Below are positions 47,846-58,087 of a stretch of 64,000 bases of DNA, piece after piece. The translations under genes were made by a program, and so were the position numbers. Position 1 is the first letter of the stretch. The number at the start of each line of letters is the position of its first letter. Source of the stretch: Niebla homalea. Its lineage: Eukaryota; Ascomycota; Lecanoromycetes; Lecanorales; Ramalinaceae. The stretch is taken from assembly GCA_019925105.1 (NCBI GenBank), contig JAHGAU010000001.1, forward strand, positions 1,364,001 to 1,428,000. The letters run 5' to 3'. The notes beneath the pieces are model-generated. The model was given only the letters and a program-made list of their open reading frames with translations. It was not told the DNA's origin and ran no database searches.

Positions 47846-48587
47846 GCTGTCGTTGAGGCGCATTCGAGAAGTCGTCGAAGTGCATTGGGGGTAGAGAAAG
47901 CTAGAGGTCTTGGAGGTGGATTTGATGGGCGTGGGAGGTCCAAGAAATGCTGGTAGGTTCTAGCGAATAGCATTGCACCAGAACATCAGATTGCGATGGG
48001 TCCCCGCGGGGGGACTACAGATCGGGACTAGCAATACAATAGCCATTCCAGATGCAGAAAACATTAAACATGATTGACGATTTCGCGATTTGGGTCATGA
48101 TACAGCCTATATCAATTTCTAAGAAACAAGCAGAGCCGGGCTCACTTGCCCCATAGGAGGTGGCGGACGACATATGACAAAGGAGCACGAGGCGATTGAC
48201 CGCATCACCGATGCCGATTTTGCTTCGGCCGGAAAGTACGGAGTACTCGTGGGTTGATCTAGATGTACGTCCGTAGCATGCGGCACGCTGCAGCGCATTC
48301 ACGCGATTCTGCATAAAACAAATGATTGGAAGGTTGAATGAATTTTGTTGATATGCCAGACGTGGGATTAGAGAATTGATAAGATGTAATCGTAACCCCG
48401 CAATTGATGACTTTTCTTTTGCAGTCCGTGTGTGACCTCATAATCACCAGCTGTGCCAGTGATTGTTCTGGTAGTGAATCCGAGACTAACAACCCTTGGG
48501 TCAGCAGATATATCAAATAGTTTCGCTTAGACCCGATCCTGCCTGTTTATATATTGTCTTCACCTTCCCTCTTTCTACCTTCTACTC
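47846..48587. promoter_or_regulatory. Shared upstream region of SKN7 and the peroxiredoxin gene
   Basis: About 740 bp (840 bp if the shorter peroxiredoxin start is used) between two divergent start codons, with no gene in it. It must hold both promoters. A pyrimidine-rich stretch lies at 48540-48600 just before the peroxiredoxin start. I see no unambiguous Yap1 or Skn7 site by eye. Confidence 0.5.
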
Positions 48588-49374
48588 ATGTTCAAAGCTC
48601 GCATTCTTCCTCATACCTATTCAAGACTGCACCGACATACCCCCAGTTTCTCCCGTTCGTTCCATCCCAGCTTCGTCAAGATGGTCAAAGTCGGCGATCC
48701 CATTCCCTCAGTGGAATTGATGGAGACCTCTCCAGGCACCAAGGTTGATTTGTCAAAGGAGCTCACCGGCAAAGGTCTTCTCATTGGTGTTCCAGCTGCC
48801 TACAGTATGTCTGCTCGTCTACTATTCCAACTACAACAACCACATGGAAGCTCATGATCTCCAGGCCCTGCTTGCTCGGCTACCCACATTCCAGGATACG
48901 TCTCCAATCCAAAGACGAAAGACGCTGGTCAAGTCTTTGTGATCTCGGTCAATGATCCTTTCGTGTAGGTCACCAATTTGCTCTGGCTCTATCCATGTCA
49001 TTGCTTACTATTGCTGCAGCATGGCAGCTTGGGGCAAGACATTGGATCCTACTGGGAAGACCGGAGTAGCCTTGCCAACCTCAACCCCTTAACTCTCATA
49101 TTGACTTCCCCTAACAGATCCGTTTCCTCGGTGATCCCACTGGCAAGTTCACCGAAGCTCTTGATTTGACTTTCGATTCTTCTGCTATCTTTGGGAACTA
49201 CCGAAGTAAGCGTTATGCTTTGACCGTGGAAGACGGCAAGATCAAGAGCACGCACGTAGAGCCTGACAATACGGGTGTCAATGGTGTGTCTCTCATGGCT
49301 CAAAATCGGTGGGATTGCGTGCTCAATGCTAACGCCTTTCTTCAGAGTCGACCGCGGAAAAGGTTCTTGGATGA
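48588..49374 (+). CDS. Prx5-type (AhpC/TSA redoxin) peroxiredoxin with possible mitochondrial presequence
   Basis: Reduces hydrogen and alkyl peroxides with thiol electrons. Exons 48588-48804, 48865-48964, 49020-49065, 49118-49283 and 49346-49374 encode 185 residues from the first ATG or 154 from the in-frame ATG at 48681. The shorter form begins MVKVGDPIPSVELME, the normal start of cytosolic or peroxisomal Prx5 proteins. The extra 31 residues carry Arg, His and Ser, no acidic residue, and an FSRSF motif, so they look like a mitochondrial presequence. The peroxidatic Cys lies in GVPAAYSPACSATHIPGYV (Cys45 of the short form). It is the only Cys, which implies a 1-Cys mechanism. The C-terminus ends STAEKVLG, with no peroxisomal SKL. 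Confidence 0.93.
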
Positions 49375-49814
49375 TAGTGCCTGGTGATTTCCATCGGTGG
49401 TTACTTCAAAACCTAGCATGTTTCTGCTCGCAATGGCAAGGAATACAACAGCCTCAAGTACATGTGGATAGCCTTGAAAGAGGCAAGTAGGACAGTTTGC
49501 TATTGTATAGCTCAAAAGACCCTCATTTTTCTTTGATATCCCACTATCTGCAGACCTGACCTGACCCGTTTTTTTCAATCGAACTTCCAACTTTTGATAT
49601 GCCAAGCCGATATAAGATTGAGCCCCACGTTCTAGGGGCGCTTCGGGCCCGATTGCCTGCGATTTCCGCGGCGGGGGATCGGCCCAAGGCGTTGGTCTAG
49701 AGCGACCGTTTAAGCACGTCACGTCACGGATTTCCTGCTTCTTGTTCTTGTTTATTTTGAGATCATTCCAGCATTGTGACCACATTCTTTTTTATCCTAT
49801 TCAACACATCGCAC
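49375..49814. other. Intergenic region between the peroxiredoxin and NIF3 genes
   Basis: About 440 bp, no gene recognised. A short GC-rich inverted stretch (GGGGCGC...GCGGCGG) near 49640-49680 is of unknown meaning. Confidence 0.45.
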
Positions 49815-51249
49815 ATGCTGCGCAGGGCCTTTGGCCAATTCGCCAACATGAGCACCTACACGACGGATCGCGCGTCCCCTTTTACAAGAGCTGTCATTAG
49901 CTCTATGAGAAGATTGTGAGTACAATGCGCCTAGCCCACCAAATCCTCAACTTACACTGGATCTTGCTTCAGATATCCTGAAAGGCTGGCCGACAAGGAT
50001 TATGATAACACCGGACGTGAGCAAGCATGCTGCATGCAGACAAAGTCAGACTCTGATGTGCGCCAAAGTCCTCCTCGAAGCGCCTTTTGATCCCATTCGG
50101 CGCCAAATGAACTCGGTTCTCCTGACCATTGATCTCACCAAAGCTGTCGCAGACGAAGCTATCAAACGCAAGGATTGCGTCGTTGTTTCGTATCGTACGG
50201 AAAATGTTCAGACCTTTTCGGACTGGGTCGCTCACGTTTGAATGCTAGACCCAATCATTTTCAAAGGCTTCAAATCCCTCACGCTTGCAAACACACAGCA
50301 GCAATCACTCCTCAGATTGGCTCTGGAAGGCATCAGCGTGTACAGCCCACATACGGCCGTAGACGCCGCCCCTGGAGGTCTGGGCGATTGGCTGGCTGAC
50401 ATTGTCACGGGCACCCTGCCTAAGCCAGAACCGAGCACACATACGGCCAAAGAGGGGGAGAAAAAGCTGCCAGACCTAGACAAGGATGAAATACGCGACA
50501 AGCCGGTAGAAGACGGTGTCGCCGATGGTCCAGCTGTTTCGGAAGAAAAGCCCACCCCCAAACGGAAACGGCCGTCAATGATGCCACGCAGTAGCACGTA
50601 TTCGAAACCCACGTATCCCAAGCCTACTGAAGCAGACAAGACGCTGGAAGCGAATTCGTCCGAGATTCAGCACACTCGCAGGACCATCCATCCAGTATCG
50701 GACGTCGGTGGCTTTGAAGGTGCGGGTATGGGGCGCTTCGTCCAGTACCAGGATCCTCAACCTCTGACCCACCTCATCGAGCGCATCGCGAATGGAGTGG
50801 GTTCCCCAAAGGGCTTCCCGGTTGCTATTCCACAAAATATGCAGGTGGAGGACATACAGATCCGGTCGGTAGGGGTGTGCGCAGGCTCGGGCCACAGTGT
50901 TCTCAAGGATTGCGATGCCGACCTTCTTTTCACTGGCGAGCTCTCGCATCACGATGCACTCCGGATGACGGAGCAAGGCAAATGCGTGGTCACCCTTTTC
51001 CATAGCAATTCCGAAAGAGGCTTCTTGAGTAACGTCATGAAGGACAAGCTAGCCAATGTGCTCCGGGAAGAATGGGAGAAGATTAGGAACGAGGTCATGG
51101 AAGAAATCGATGGTAAGATGGAGTTGAAGGAGGAATGGGAGGATGCAATCAAAGATGAAGACGTTTTGGTAGAGGTCAGCGAAAGGGATAGAGATCCGTT
51201 TGGGATAGTGATCCTGCAAAGTGATCAAGAGGGCTTACCGTTGAGTTGA
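49815..51249 (+). CDS. NIF3: NIF3 / DUF34 family metal-binding protein
   Basis: Highly conserved dinuclear-metal protein of uncertain biochemical role, sometimes placed in GTP cyclohydrolase I type 2 or metal-insertion contexts. Exons 49815-49915, 49973-50016, 50069-50194 and 50249-51249 encode 423 residues. After an N-terminus that could be mitochondrial (MLRRAFGQFANMSTYTT), the family core runs YPERLADKDYDNTGLLLEAP, VLLTIDLTKAVADEAI, CVVVSYHPIIFKGFKSL and GISVYSPHTAVDAAPGGLGDWLAD. The last two contain metal-binding His residues. A ~90-residue linker rich in Lys, Pro and Ser interrupts the fold. The C-terminal half has VCAGSGHSVLKDCDADLLFT, GELSHHDAL and LFHSNSERGFL. A second ATG at 49850 would give a non-mitochondrial form. 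Confidence 0.93.
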
Positions 51250-51595
51250 CGCGCGATGATTGGAGTTTGGAAATGTATAATGACTTTCGATATTTCTATG
51301 TACCTTTTGTAGTAGTATAAATGAATGAGTTGGTATCGACAAACTTGTGTGAATGAGTTGGACTCTGGGGCATCAGAGGGAGAGAGGCATTCAGGGGCAG
51401 CCTGAATATTTATTGAAATGACGTAGTTCTATATCTTTGCCCACAGCCAAAAGTAGACTAAGTCTCCCTTGCATTATTCACTTCTCGCTTGCATTCACTT
51501 ATATTCATTTGCGAGAGATGCGGTTTCCCCATTGGATGTGGATTATTTCACATTGATATTCGTTTCCGAAGTGATGAGTGAATAGTTTCCCCAAC
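51250..51595. other. Intergenic region upstream of OXR1
   Basis: About 345 bp, AT-rich, without a recognised gene. It holds the NIF3 terminator and the OXR1 promoter. Confidence 0.45.
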
Positions 51596-52711
51596 ATGTC
51601 GGAATCATCCACAGGCACCAACACCCCTGCCTCCATCCACAAATCCTCCTATCTACCCTATCCCGTCACTCACGTAGCCAGCTCGCTCTACAGACGACTC
51701 ACAGACCAAGGCCCCCAACGGTCCCGATCGCCTTCCACGAAACCTCTACCGCGCAACGAGTCATCCTCCACCCTCGATATGCCCAATGGTGTCTACACGC
51801 CCCCAAACCGCAACGCCTCGCCATTCCAACCACCCCCGTTGACCCCCTTGACCTTATCGGGCGCCTCGGAAAGCACCCTCCTATCCAAAGCCGTCGCGGA
51901 GGAGATCCGCCTGCTCGTGCCCCCGCGCCTGCAGCTGGCCGAGACCTGGTCGCTGGTCTACAGCCTCGAGAACGACGGCGTCAGCCTGGGGACCCTCTAC
52001 CACAAGTGCGCCGCCTCCCCCAGCTTCGCCGGCGGGCGCGGCGGCGCCGGCTTCATCCTCGTGGTGCAGGATGCCGCCGCCACCACCACCACCACCGCCG
52101 GCGGCGGCGGCGGTGGGACCTTTGGGGCCTACCTGACGGACCCGCCCCGCCCTTCCCCGTCCTTCTACGGCACGGGCGAGTGCTTCCTCTGGCGCGCCAC
52201 CACCGTGCCATCGTCCTCCCTCCTGGCGGCCAACCTGCCCCCCCCGCCCAGCGCCGAGCATACCGAGAGCATGGGCCGGAGCACCACCATCGCGTCACCG
52301 ACTTCCCCGACGACGACGACTGAGTCCTCCAAGCGCACCGGGTCGTTCAGCCAACACCAGCAACAGTCATCTCCCCCGCCACCTCCTCCAGCACCTTTGT
52401 TGGATCCCGCTCCGAATGGTGGGGTTGCCGCCGCCCCCGCCGCCACCACCACCACCGCTATGGCAACCCCCGTGGCCGAATCCCTCCGCTTCAAAGCATT
52501 CCCTTACAGCGGCATCAACGACTACCTCATCTTCTGCGAAGCTTCGTACCTGAGCGTCGGGGGCGGGGATGGGCGATACGGGCTGTGGCTCGATGGCGTG
52601 CTGGAGCGCGGGGTCAGCGGGAATTGCATGACGTTCGGGAACGAGCCGTTGAGCGAGGAAGGGGAGAAGTTCGAGGTCGTCGGGGTGGAGGTGTGGTGCG
52701 TGGGTGGGTGA
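51596..52711 (+). CDS. OXR1: TLDc-domain protein, oxidation resistance protein OXR1
   Basis: TLDc proteins protect against oxidative damage; fungal Oxr1 also drives disassembly of the vacuolar V-ATPase. The intronless gene encodes 371 residues from MSESSTGTNTPASIHK. The first ~95 residues are Ser/Pro-rich. The TLDc fold starts LSKAVAEEIRLLVPPRLQLA then ETWSLVYSLENDGVSLGTLY, and continues with FGAYLTDPP and FYGTGECFLWR. It resumes at SLRFKAFPYSGINDYLIFCE and ends GLWLDGVLERGVSGNCMTFG, NEPLSEEGEKFEVVGVEVWC. Two low-complexity insertions interrupt it: a Thr/Gly run at about residues 161-180 and a ~90-residue Pro/Ser/Thr stretch at about 210-300. Both are encoded by GC-rich triplet repeats. The gene converges on VID27. 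Confidence 0.93.
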   Translation: MSESSTGTNTPASIHKSSYLPYPVTHVASSLYRRLTDQGPQRSRSPSTKPLPRNESSSTLDMPNGVYTPPNRNASPFQPPPLTPLTLSGASESTLLSKAVAEEIRLLVPPRLQLAETWSLVYSLENDGVSLGTLYHKCAASPSFAGGRGGAGFILVVQDAAATTTTTAGGGGGGTFGAYLTDPPRPSPSFYGTGECFLWRATTVPSSSLLAANLPPPPSAEHTESMGRSTTIASPTSPTTTTESSKRTGSFSQHQQQSSPPPPPPAPLLDPAPNGGVAAAPAATTTTAMATPVAESLRFKAFPYSGINDYLIFCEASYLSVGGGDGRYGLWLDGVLERGVSGNCMTFGNEPLSEEGEKFEVVGVEVWCVGG

Positions 52712-53112
52712 GAAGTGCGGAACAAAAGGGATATGGAAACTTTTGATCGTATACATGCACACGAAATGCAATGGGTCTACGACGGACTCGACACTGCCTC
52801 CTGATGGGAGCTACCAGCCCCACAACAGGGCCTGCAAATATGCCTAGCCCAGCAGGACGCATCGAGGCAGAAGATGGAGGCTCCAAGGGCGTGAAGTGGG
52901 CTGAATGAACGTGGGCAAGGTGCAATATAACCAGAAACAGGACTGGCAGAGGCATTGGGTATGATGGTGTCTGCAAGCGTATACCAGTAGAATGTGGCAT
53001 TGATTGCCCATCTACTGCTCCTATGTCCATTGTGTCATCGTCAGAGGGGCTGTCGCGTGTGGGATATCATATCATCTCAAAGAACATGCGCAAAAGCTAC
53101 CAGGTAAAACAA
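52712..53112. other. Convergent intergenic region between OXR1 and VID27
   Basis: About 400 bp between two stop codons. Only shadow frames; it should hold both polyadenylation regions. Confidence 0.45.
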
Positions 53113-55622
53113 TCAATAAGGCGAATTGACCACCTCCTCCCTTCCCAATCTTCTCCTCGCACTGCTCCTTCTCGGCGTACTCGCAGCGATACTCTCCCTG
53201 GTCGGTTTCTTGAAGCTTTGCTTGGCCACCATGTTGACCTCATTCGGCAATGCCACGATGACATTCTTGTCGCTTCCGTACTTGAAATTGTCCGCCTTCA
53301 CCTCTTCTTCGTATCGCTTGATGGTATAAGGGTCCTTACGGTTTGCCAGCACCTTCTTCATGTTCCAGGTCACGATAAAAGGTCCGGTCGCTGTGATGAT
53401 GGAAGTCTCCTTGTCATCGAGACCGGTGTTGAAGCGCGCAGGGGTGAAAGCCAGGGGCGTCTTCGTTTCGTGCTGAAACTGTGCAATGTGATTTGGCGAC
53501 AGTCCTAGTCGGCGAGGTTGGGGTTTGCTATCCTTGCCAAAAGACGCTTGAAAGCCAAGCTTTCCCTCATTCTTACCATCTTTCTGGAGGGCGTCGATCA
53601 GCATAAGGTAAGTACGACATGTTGCCAATATCCAGCGGCCATCTGCTGACACATCGAGGCCAATCACCGGCTCTCCCAAGGCAGGCAGGGACGTCTTTGC
53701 ACGAATTCCAAGGCGGTCAAACATGCGGATGTCTCCCTTTTCCGAAGCGACTGCAATATAACCCTTCTCGGTTGTGGCAGCATTGGAGAAAGCATTCTTA
53801 GAAGTGTACTGCTTCAACTCAGAGTCGACGAGTTTGTTACCGGACAGACGAGGGTCAACCCGGTACAGGGCATTGTCAGAAAGACCGATGAAGGTTTGTT
53901 CGCCCGTCATCTGAGCATATTTCTGGCCATCCGTCAGCATTGGATCGAAGGACGCCTTTGGAAATACCTACCTTGTCAGGGGCGAACGATTTGACGCCAA
54001 TATCATCATGAACCTTCCATTCGTCAACTACTTTCCCATATTCCAAGTCCATTCGGTAGAGTGAGTTGGGGTTCTCTGCATTCTGCATGATCATATTGGA
54101 GTCCTCAGCATGTAGCATGACCTTTTTGGGGCTGAAGAGTTGTCCCTTGGGGGTCGTGACTTTCGAAATGTTGGTGGAGAATTCAAGATTGTTGTTCGGA
54201 GTGTGCTTGAAAACACCAATCTTGGAGCCTCGGACCACAAACGATCGGTCATGCTTATAGCCAACTGCCAATTGAGAATTCACATTGCCATCTTGATCTC
54301 GTGTGACCACGTCGTCTTCCTCCTCGTCCGTGTCATAATGCTCACTTTCCTGCCCACCTTGTTCCAGAGCGTCTTCGTATTCTTGGTCTTCCTCTGATTC
54401 TTCCGGCACATCTTCCATGGTCAAGTCTTGGAAGGCGTCCAAAACGTATTGCTGATCATCCTTGTCGACCTTTTTCCACTTCATCTCGTTAAGCTGCTCC
54501 CATAATGCTCGCATTAGTCCATCCTGGAAGCTCTCTTCCGTCTCTGTGTCCTTGAAGCGGAGCAGCCAGGAGTAAGCCGACCCATCATCGGTGTAATGGT
54601 TGAAGATGAAGGAGAGGTACTCAAAGTTGAAGACCGGGTTCAGATCTGCAACGACTCTTTGGCCAAGCCATTCTCTTTCTGAACCGGTGATCTGGAGCCA
54701 ATACTGCCAATTACCTGTCTCATGCACAGTCGCAATGACTGATTGATCCTGCATGATGAAGGAGCCGGAATCGAAATCAAATAGGTGCAGCTCCGCCCTT
54801 TCTTTAGCGAGGACCTCAAGCGAGTCTGGCTGTATGGCTGATGGAGGCGCTACGGGCGGAGTCCGATCTTTTGCTGGTCCTAAGTCTTTCTCCGCTCGTT
54901 TTGAGCCTTTCTGCCCCTTGGCTGAGGCGACCAAGGAACCTTGCTGTCTCAGATCCTCAGAGGAGGGTGCTTCAAGGGACTTGGCGGAAGGGTTCGACAA
55001 GGGGCTTGCACGCGGGATCGCTTCCTCTTCGAAATTGAATTGCTCCAAATCCTTCTCGGTAGCATGATCCTTGGACTTGCGAAACTTCCGCTCATATTGA
55101 CACTCGATTGCAGCAATCTCGAAGGTGGAAACTTCGGCAGGCTTGGTGCTTCCATCGCAGACGAACTCGTAAATGTCATCAGAATCACCGCTTAAGTCTC
55201 TCCATGCGAAGACAGCCTCGCCGCCCTTGATGTCGGAGCGGAATTGGAGGCTCTGGTCGAGCAAGAAGGTCTTTTCATCTTTGTCTGCTCCAAGGATATC
55301 TGCAGAGCCATCCTCATCCTCCTCCGCAAGTTCTGCTTCTCCCTCTTCATAAGCCCGCTGGATGACGAGTTGATACTGAAAATCTTGGCCCGTCCGCCTT
55401 ATGCTGGCCACGGCGTCATTGAAGATAAGCTCCGAAGTCCCCTTCAAAGAGTGGGGGCGAACGAGGTAGAGTTTGCCCTGGGGAATCTCGATCAAGGATT
55501 CCTTGGATGTATTTCCGAATAGGTACTTCGTAGCTATATTTGGGACAACTTGTCAGTAAAGAGGCATTGAAGGGGGAGCAAACAAGGATTACAGGGCAAT
55601 CACCATTCCTAATCATGAACAT
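53113..55622 (-). CDS. VID27: VID27 family cytoplasmic protein
   Basis: Fungal protein linked in yeast to vacuole import and degradation of gluconeogenic enzymes; its biochemical activity is not known. Exons 55622-55604 (19 nt), 55533-53972 and 53922-53113 give 796 residues. The tiny first exon encodes MFMIRN and joins to ATKYLFGNTSKESLIEIPQG, the standard VID27 start. A PH-like N-terminal region (IYEFVCDGSTKPAEVSTFEI then AAIECQYERKF) is followed by a disordered linker and a second PH-like region. A very acidic loop (EESEEDQEYEDALEQGG, DTDEEEDDVV) comes before the C-terminal beta-propeller. The propeller has QLAVGYKHDRSFVVRGSKIG, GLDVSADGRWILATCRTYLM and GPFIVTWNMKKVL. The C-terminus is basic. 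Confidence 0.95.
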
Positions 55623-56008
55623 TTTGGCAACAACAAGTAAAGATAATCAAACTTGGCTCAGCGCGTTGGCACACAAAGCAGAGATTTTGGAATAAATCAG
55701 AGTGGAGAAGAGGAAGGGAATTTTAAGAGCAGAAGAAAGGAAAGGCCGAAAGATGTTTACTGATTGTCTTAAACAGGCAACACCTGAAGTGGCTTGAGTG
55801 GGACCTGCCCCTGCGTCATATTTTACACTTAGTTTACGGCTAAATGGCATTACAAGTTTGAGCGCCACAACCACGTTTCAGCCTGTGTATGATTCTGTTT
55901 CAATACTTTTAAGCTCAGGACGGCCGAGGACCTCAACTAATTGCTGGCATAGAACTTCACGACAGCAAAGACAGTCACTTCCATTACCGCTGCCCCGACT
56001 CTGCACGA
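55623..56008. promoter_or_regulatory. Shared upstream region of VID27 and the mitochondrial uS17 gene
   Basis: About 386 bp between two divergent start codons. No gene is visible inside, so it likely holds both promoters. Confidence 0.45.
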
Positions 56009-56579
56009 ATGCCCATCACCACCATGTCTGCGCCACCCAAATCGCTGTGTGGCGTTGTCGTCTCTTCCGGAAAAATGATGGGAGCAATCAAAGTCCTTAC
56101 TTCCAAGCAAGTCTACAACAAATTCCTTCAAAAGGTATTGTCGTGGTACTTGTCGTTTACGATGCGGCATTGATCCTAACCAAAATGGGCAGCATTTTCA
56201 ATCCCATCAGAGTTACCTGGTCTCTGACCGTACTTCCTCTACTCGTACTGGCGACGTTGTCCGCATCGCCGAGGCAGGCAAGGTTTCCAAGCATATCAGG
56301 CACAGGGTGACGGAGATACTTTCACCGTGGGGTCCGCCAATCAATCAGAGACCTGCCGTTCTTAGCAATGAGGAGCTCATTGCCATAAAAAGGGAAAAGA
56401 GGAGGAGGAAGGACGAGAGGAGGCAGGGGAAGAAAGCCAACCTAACTGCAGGCAACACTACAGACGCGAGTAGACAAACTAGGGACCGCATGATATCAAC
56501 ACCCGAGCCAACAGACGGACGAGAAACAGAAGAGGATCATGTTCAAGGAGTAGTTGAAGGGACACAAGTGGCTTCTTGA
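56009..56579 (+). CDS. Mitochondrial small-subunit ribosomal protein uS17m
   Basis: Binds 16S-type rRNA in the mitochondrial small ribosomal subunit. Exons 56009-56134 and 56193-56579 give 170 residues; an in-frame ATG at 56024 would remove five residues. The S17 OB-fold starts CGVVVSSGKMMGAIKVLT and continues after the intron with HFQSHQSYLVSDRTSSTRTG then DVVRIAEAGKVSKHIRHRVT. It closes with EILSPWGPPINQRPAVLSNE. The C-terminal ~65 residues are charged (KREKRRRKDERRQGKKA), a common extension in fungal mitochondrial S17. The 58-nt intron splits the OB-fold after QKHF. The identification as the mitochondrial rather than cytosolic S17 (uS17/S11) rests on the SSGKM opening. Confidence 0.9.
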
Positions 56580-57064
56580 ATGGGCGTGCTCAATATTCTA
56601 GCACTGGATCATCGTTTACAGAGGATCCGCCGTGGGCATCATTAACTACAGCGGCTTCGTCGGCCCTTGACCGGCTCACTATAGCAAGCAAGAGGCCCCA
56701 TTGGTATGCCTCTTCACATCGGATTCCAAGTCTTCGGATACACCATGGAAGCTGGCCGTCCTCGCCAAGAGCGAGAGTGTATACCCCACGACCACGCTGC
56801 GGCCACTGGGGAACAAGCGTATCAGGGAAGCGTAATCATCGCTCCCTCTTTGAGAGTTAGGGGCGCATTGCAGCCAATTGATTTACTTCATCATTCAACG
56901 GCTCTCTTCTCCAGGAGGTGATACTTCCGGAACCGGGTCAGACGCATTGTGTGGAGGCAGGCCCCAACCCCCAATTCAGAAAAGAAGTCGTCGGATTGAA
57001 GCGACGGTCAAAAGGGAGTTGTAATAGCAGCAGCGCTAGATACATCCAGCCTCAGTGGATGGTT
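56580..57064. other. Convergent intergenic region between uS17m and TRM10
   Basis: About 485 bp between two stop codons. Several short plus-strand frames exist but none resembles a protein family. Confidence 0.45.
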
Positions 57065-58087
57065 TCATCCTTCATTATTGCTGTCGTCTTGATTCTCTGG
57101 GTCCAAATTATCCTGCTTCTGTACTGTCTCTCGTGCGATTCCGCCCTTTCTTTTCGGGATCACCTGGAGAAAGGCTCTTCCCCAATCACCGAGTTCCAAC
57201 CATCGAAGCATAATCTCATGGACGTGGTTGGTGGCTAGCACTGCCCTGCTGGTCATCTCCATGTATTCGCCGATGGGTAATTTCGCTGTCCGTACATTTT
57301 CGCCCAAAGCTCGCTCGTAGCTGATACCTTTATGCCTGTTTCGATCTACAAGCCCTCCAATAATGTAGGTGCTGTAGGGTTGGAGCTCTGAGAGGGTGTT
57401 GGGGCTATCACTCGTCAGGTAGACGACTTCTCCGGCAACTCGTGCTGTCTCATCGCCTGAGTGTGACGCTTCGAGACCTTTAAAAGCCCCCACTAATGTG
57501 CCGCCCTTGTTACCAAGCATCCACGTCTTGGCCTGCGCTGCAGCGTCCGAAAATCCTTCTTGAAGAAAGTGGACATCTTTCCATGAGTTATGATTACCAA
57601 CCAAGAGCCCATCGAATCTCTCTTTGAGGCGACCGCCAAAAGAACATACCGCAAGATGTGCTTGGTATGGGGCCTTGTGATTGTCCGAGTAGCAGCGAGT
57701 GACCTGTGAGCCTAATGACTTTATCTCGGGTATCGTCATCAGATCGTCAAAGCCGCAATCCAGCAGGAACGTGATGGGCAATTTGATATGCTGCCGGCTG
57801 TTTGGTTTCTGTGTGCTCGGAGTGGCTTGCTCTTCAACGACTTCGGTGTTGCCAATTGACTTATCACCACTCAATCCGGAAGTTGACCTCAGAGTCTGCT
57901 CTGCTCGCTTTTGGGCCTTCTTAGTCTTGAGTTTCTCCTTCCGCTTCACCTTGCGAGCCTCTCGACCTGCCTCCCATTGCTGATCACGCTTGAGTTTTTT
58001 CTGTTGATTTTTCGATAACAGAGGCGGCGCTGTCTCTTCACCATTCTGAGAAGACATCCGCCCGGCTGTGCCTCTTATGGCGTCCAT
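57065..58087 (-). CDS. TRM10: tRNA (guanine-9-N1)-methyltransferase TRM10
   Basis: SPOUT-fold enzyme that methylates N1 of G9 in cytoplasmic tRNAs with S-adenosylmethionine. The intronless gene gives 340 residues from the ATG at 58087 (MDAIRGTAGRMSSQNGEE). A basic helical N-terminus (KLKRDQQWEAGREARKVKRK) contacts tRNA. The catalytic domain begins PITFLLDCGFDDLMTIPEIK and has SLGSQVTRCYSDNHKAPYQA. It then shows GEVVYLTSDSPNTLSEL, YIIGGLVDRNRHKG and TAKLPIGEYMEM. The closing block is LATNHVHEIMLRWLELGDWG then IPKRKGG. In-frame sequence continues upstream to ATGs at 58174 and 58213; see findings. Confidence 0.95.
   Translation of the reverse strand: MDAIRGTAGRMSSQNGEETAPPLLSKNQQKKLKRDQQWEAGREARKVKRKEKLKTKKAQKRAEQTLRSTSGLSGDKSIGNTEVVEEQATPSTQKPNSRQHIKLPITFLLDCGFDDLMTIPEIKSLGSQVTRCYSDNHKAPYQAHLAVCSFGGRLKERFDGLLVGNHNSWKDVHFLQEGFSDAAAQAKTWMLGNKGGTLVGAFKGLEASHSGDETARVAGEVVYLTSDSPNTLSELQPYSTYIIGGLVDRNRHKGISYERALGENVRTAKLPIGEYMEMTSRAVLATNHVHEIMLRWLELGDWGRAFLQVIPKRKGGIARETVQKQDNLDPENQDDSNNEG

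Noticed and set aside
51881..52494. Several long overlapping minus-strand frames opposite OXR1
   Set aside because: They are shadows of GC-rich triplet repeats in the real gene and consist of simple Arg/Gly/Trp runs.
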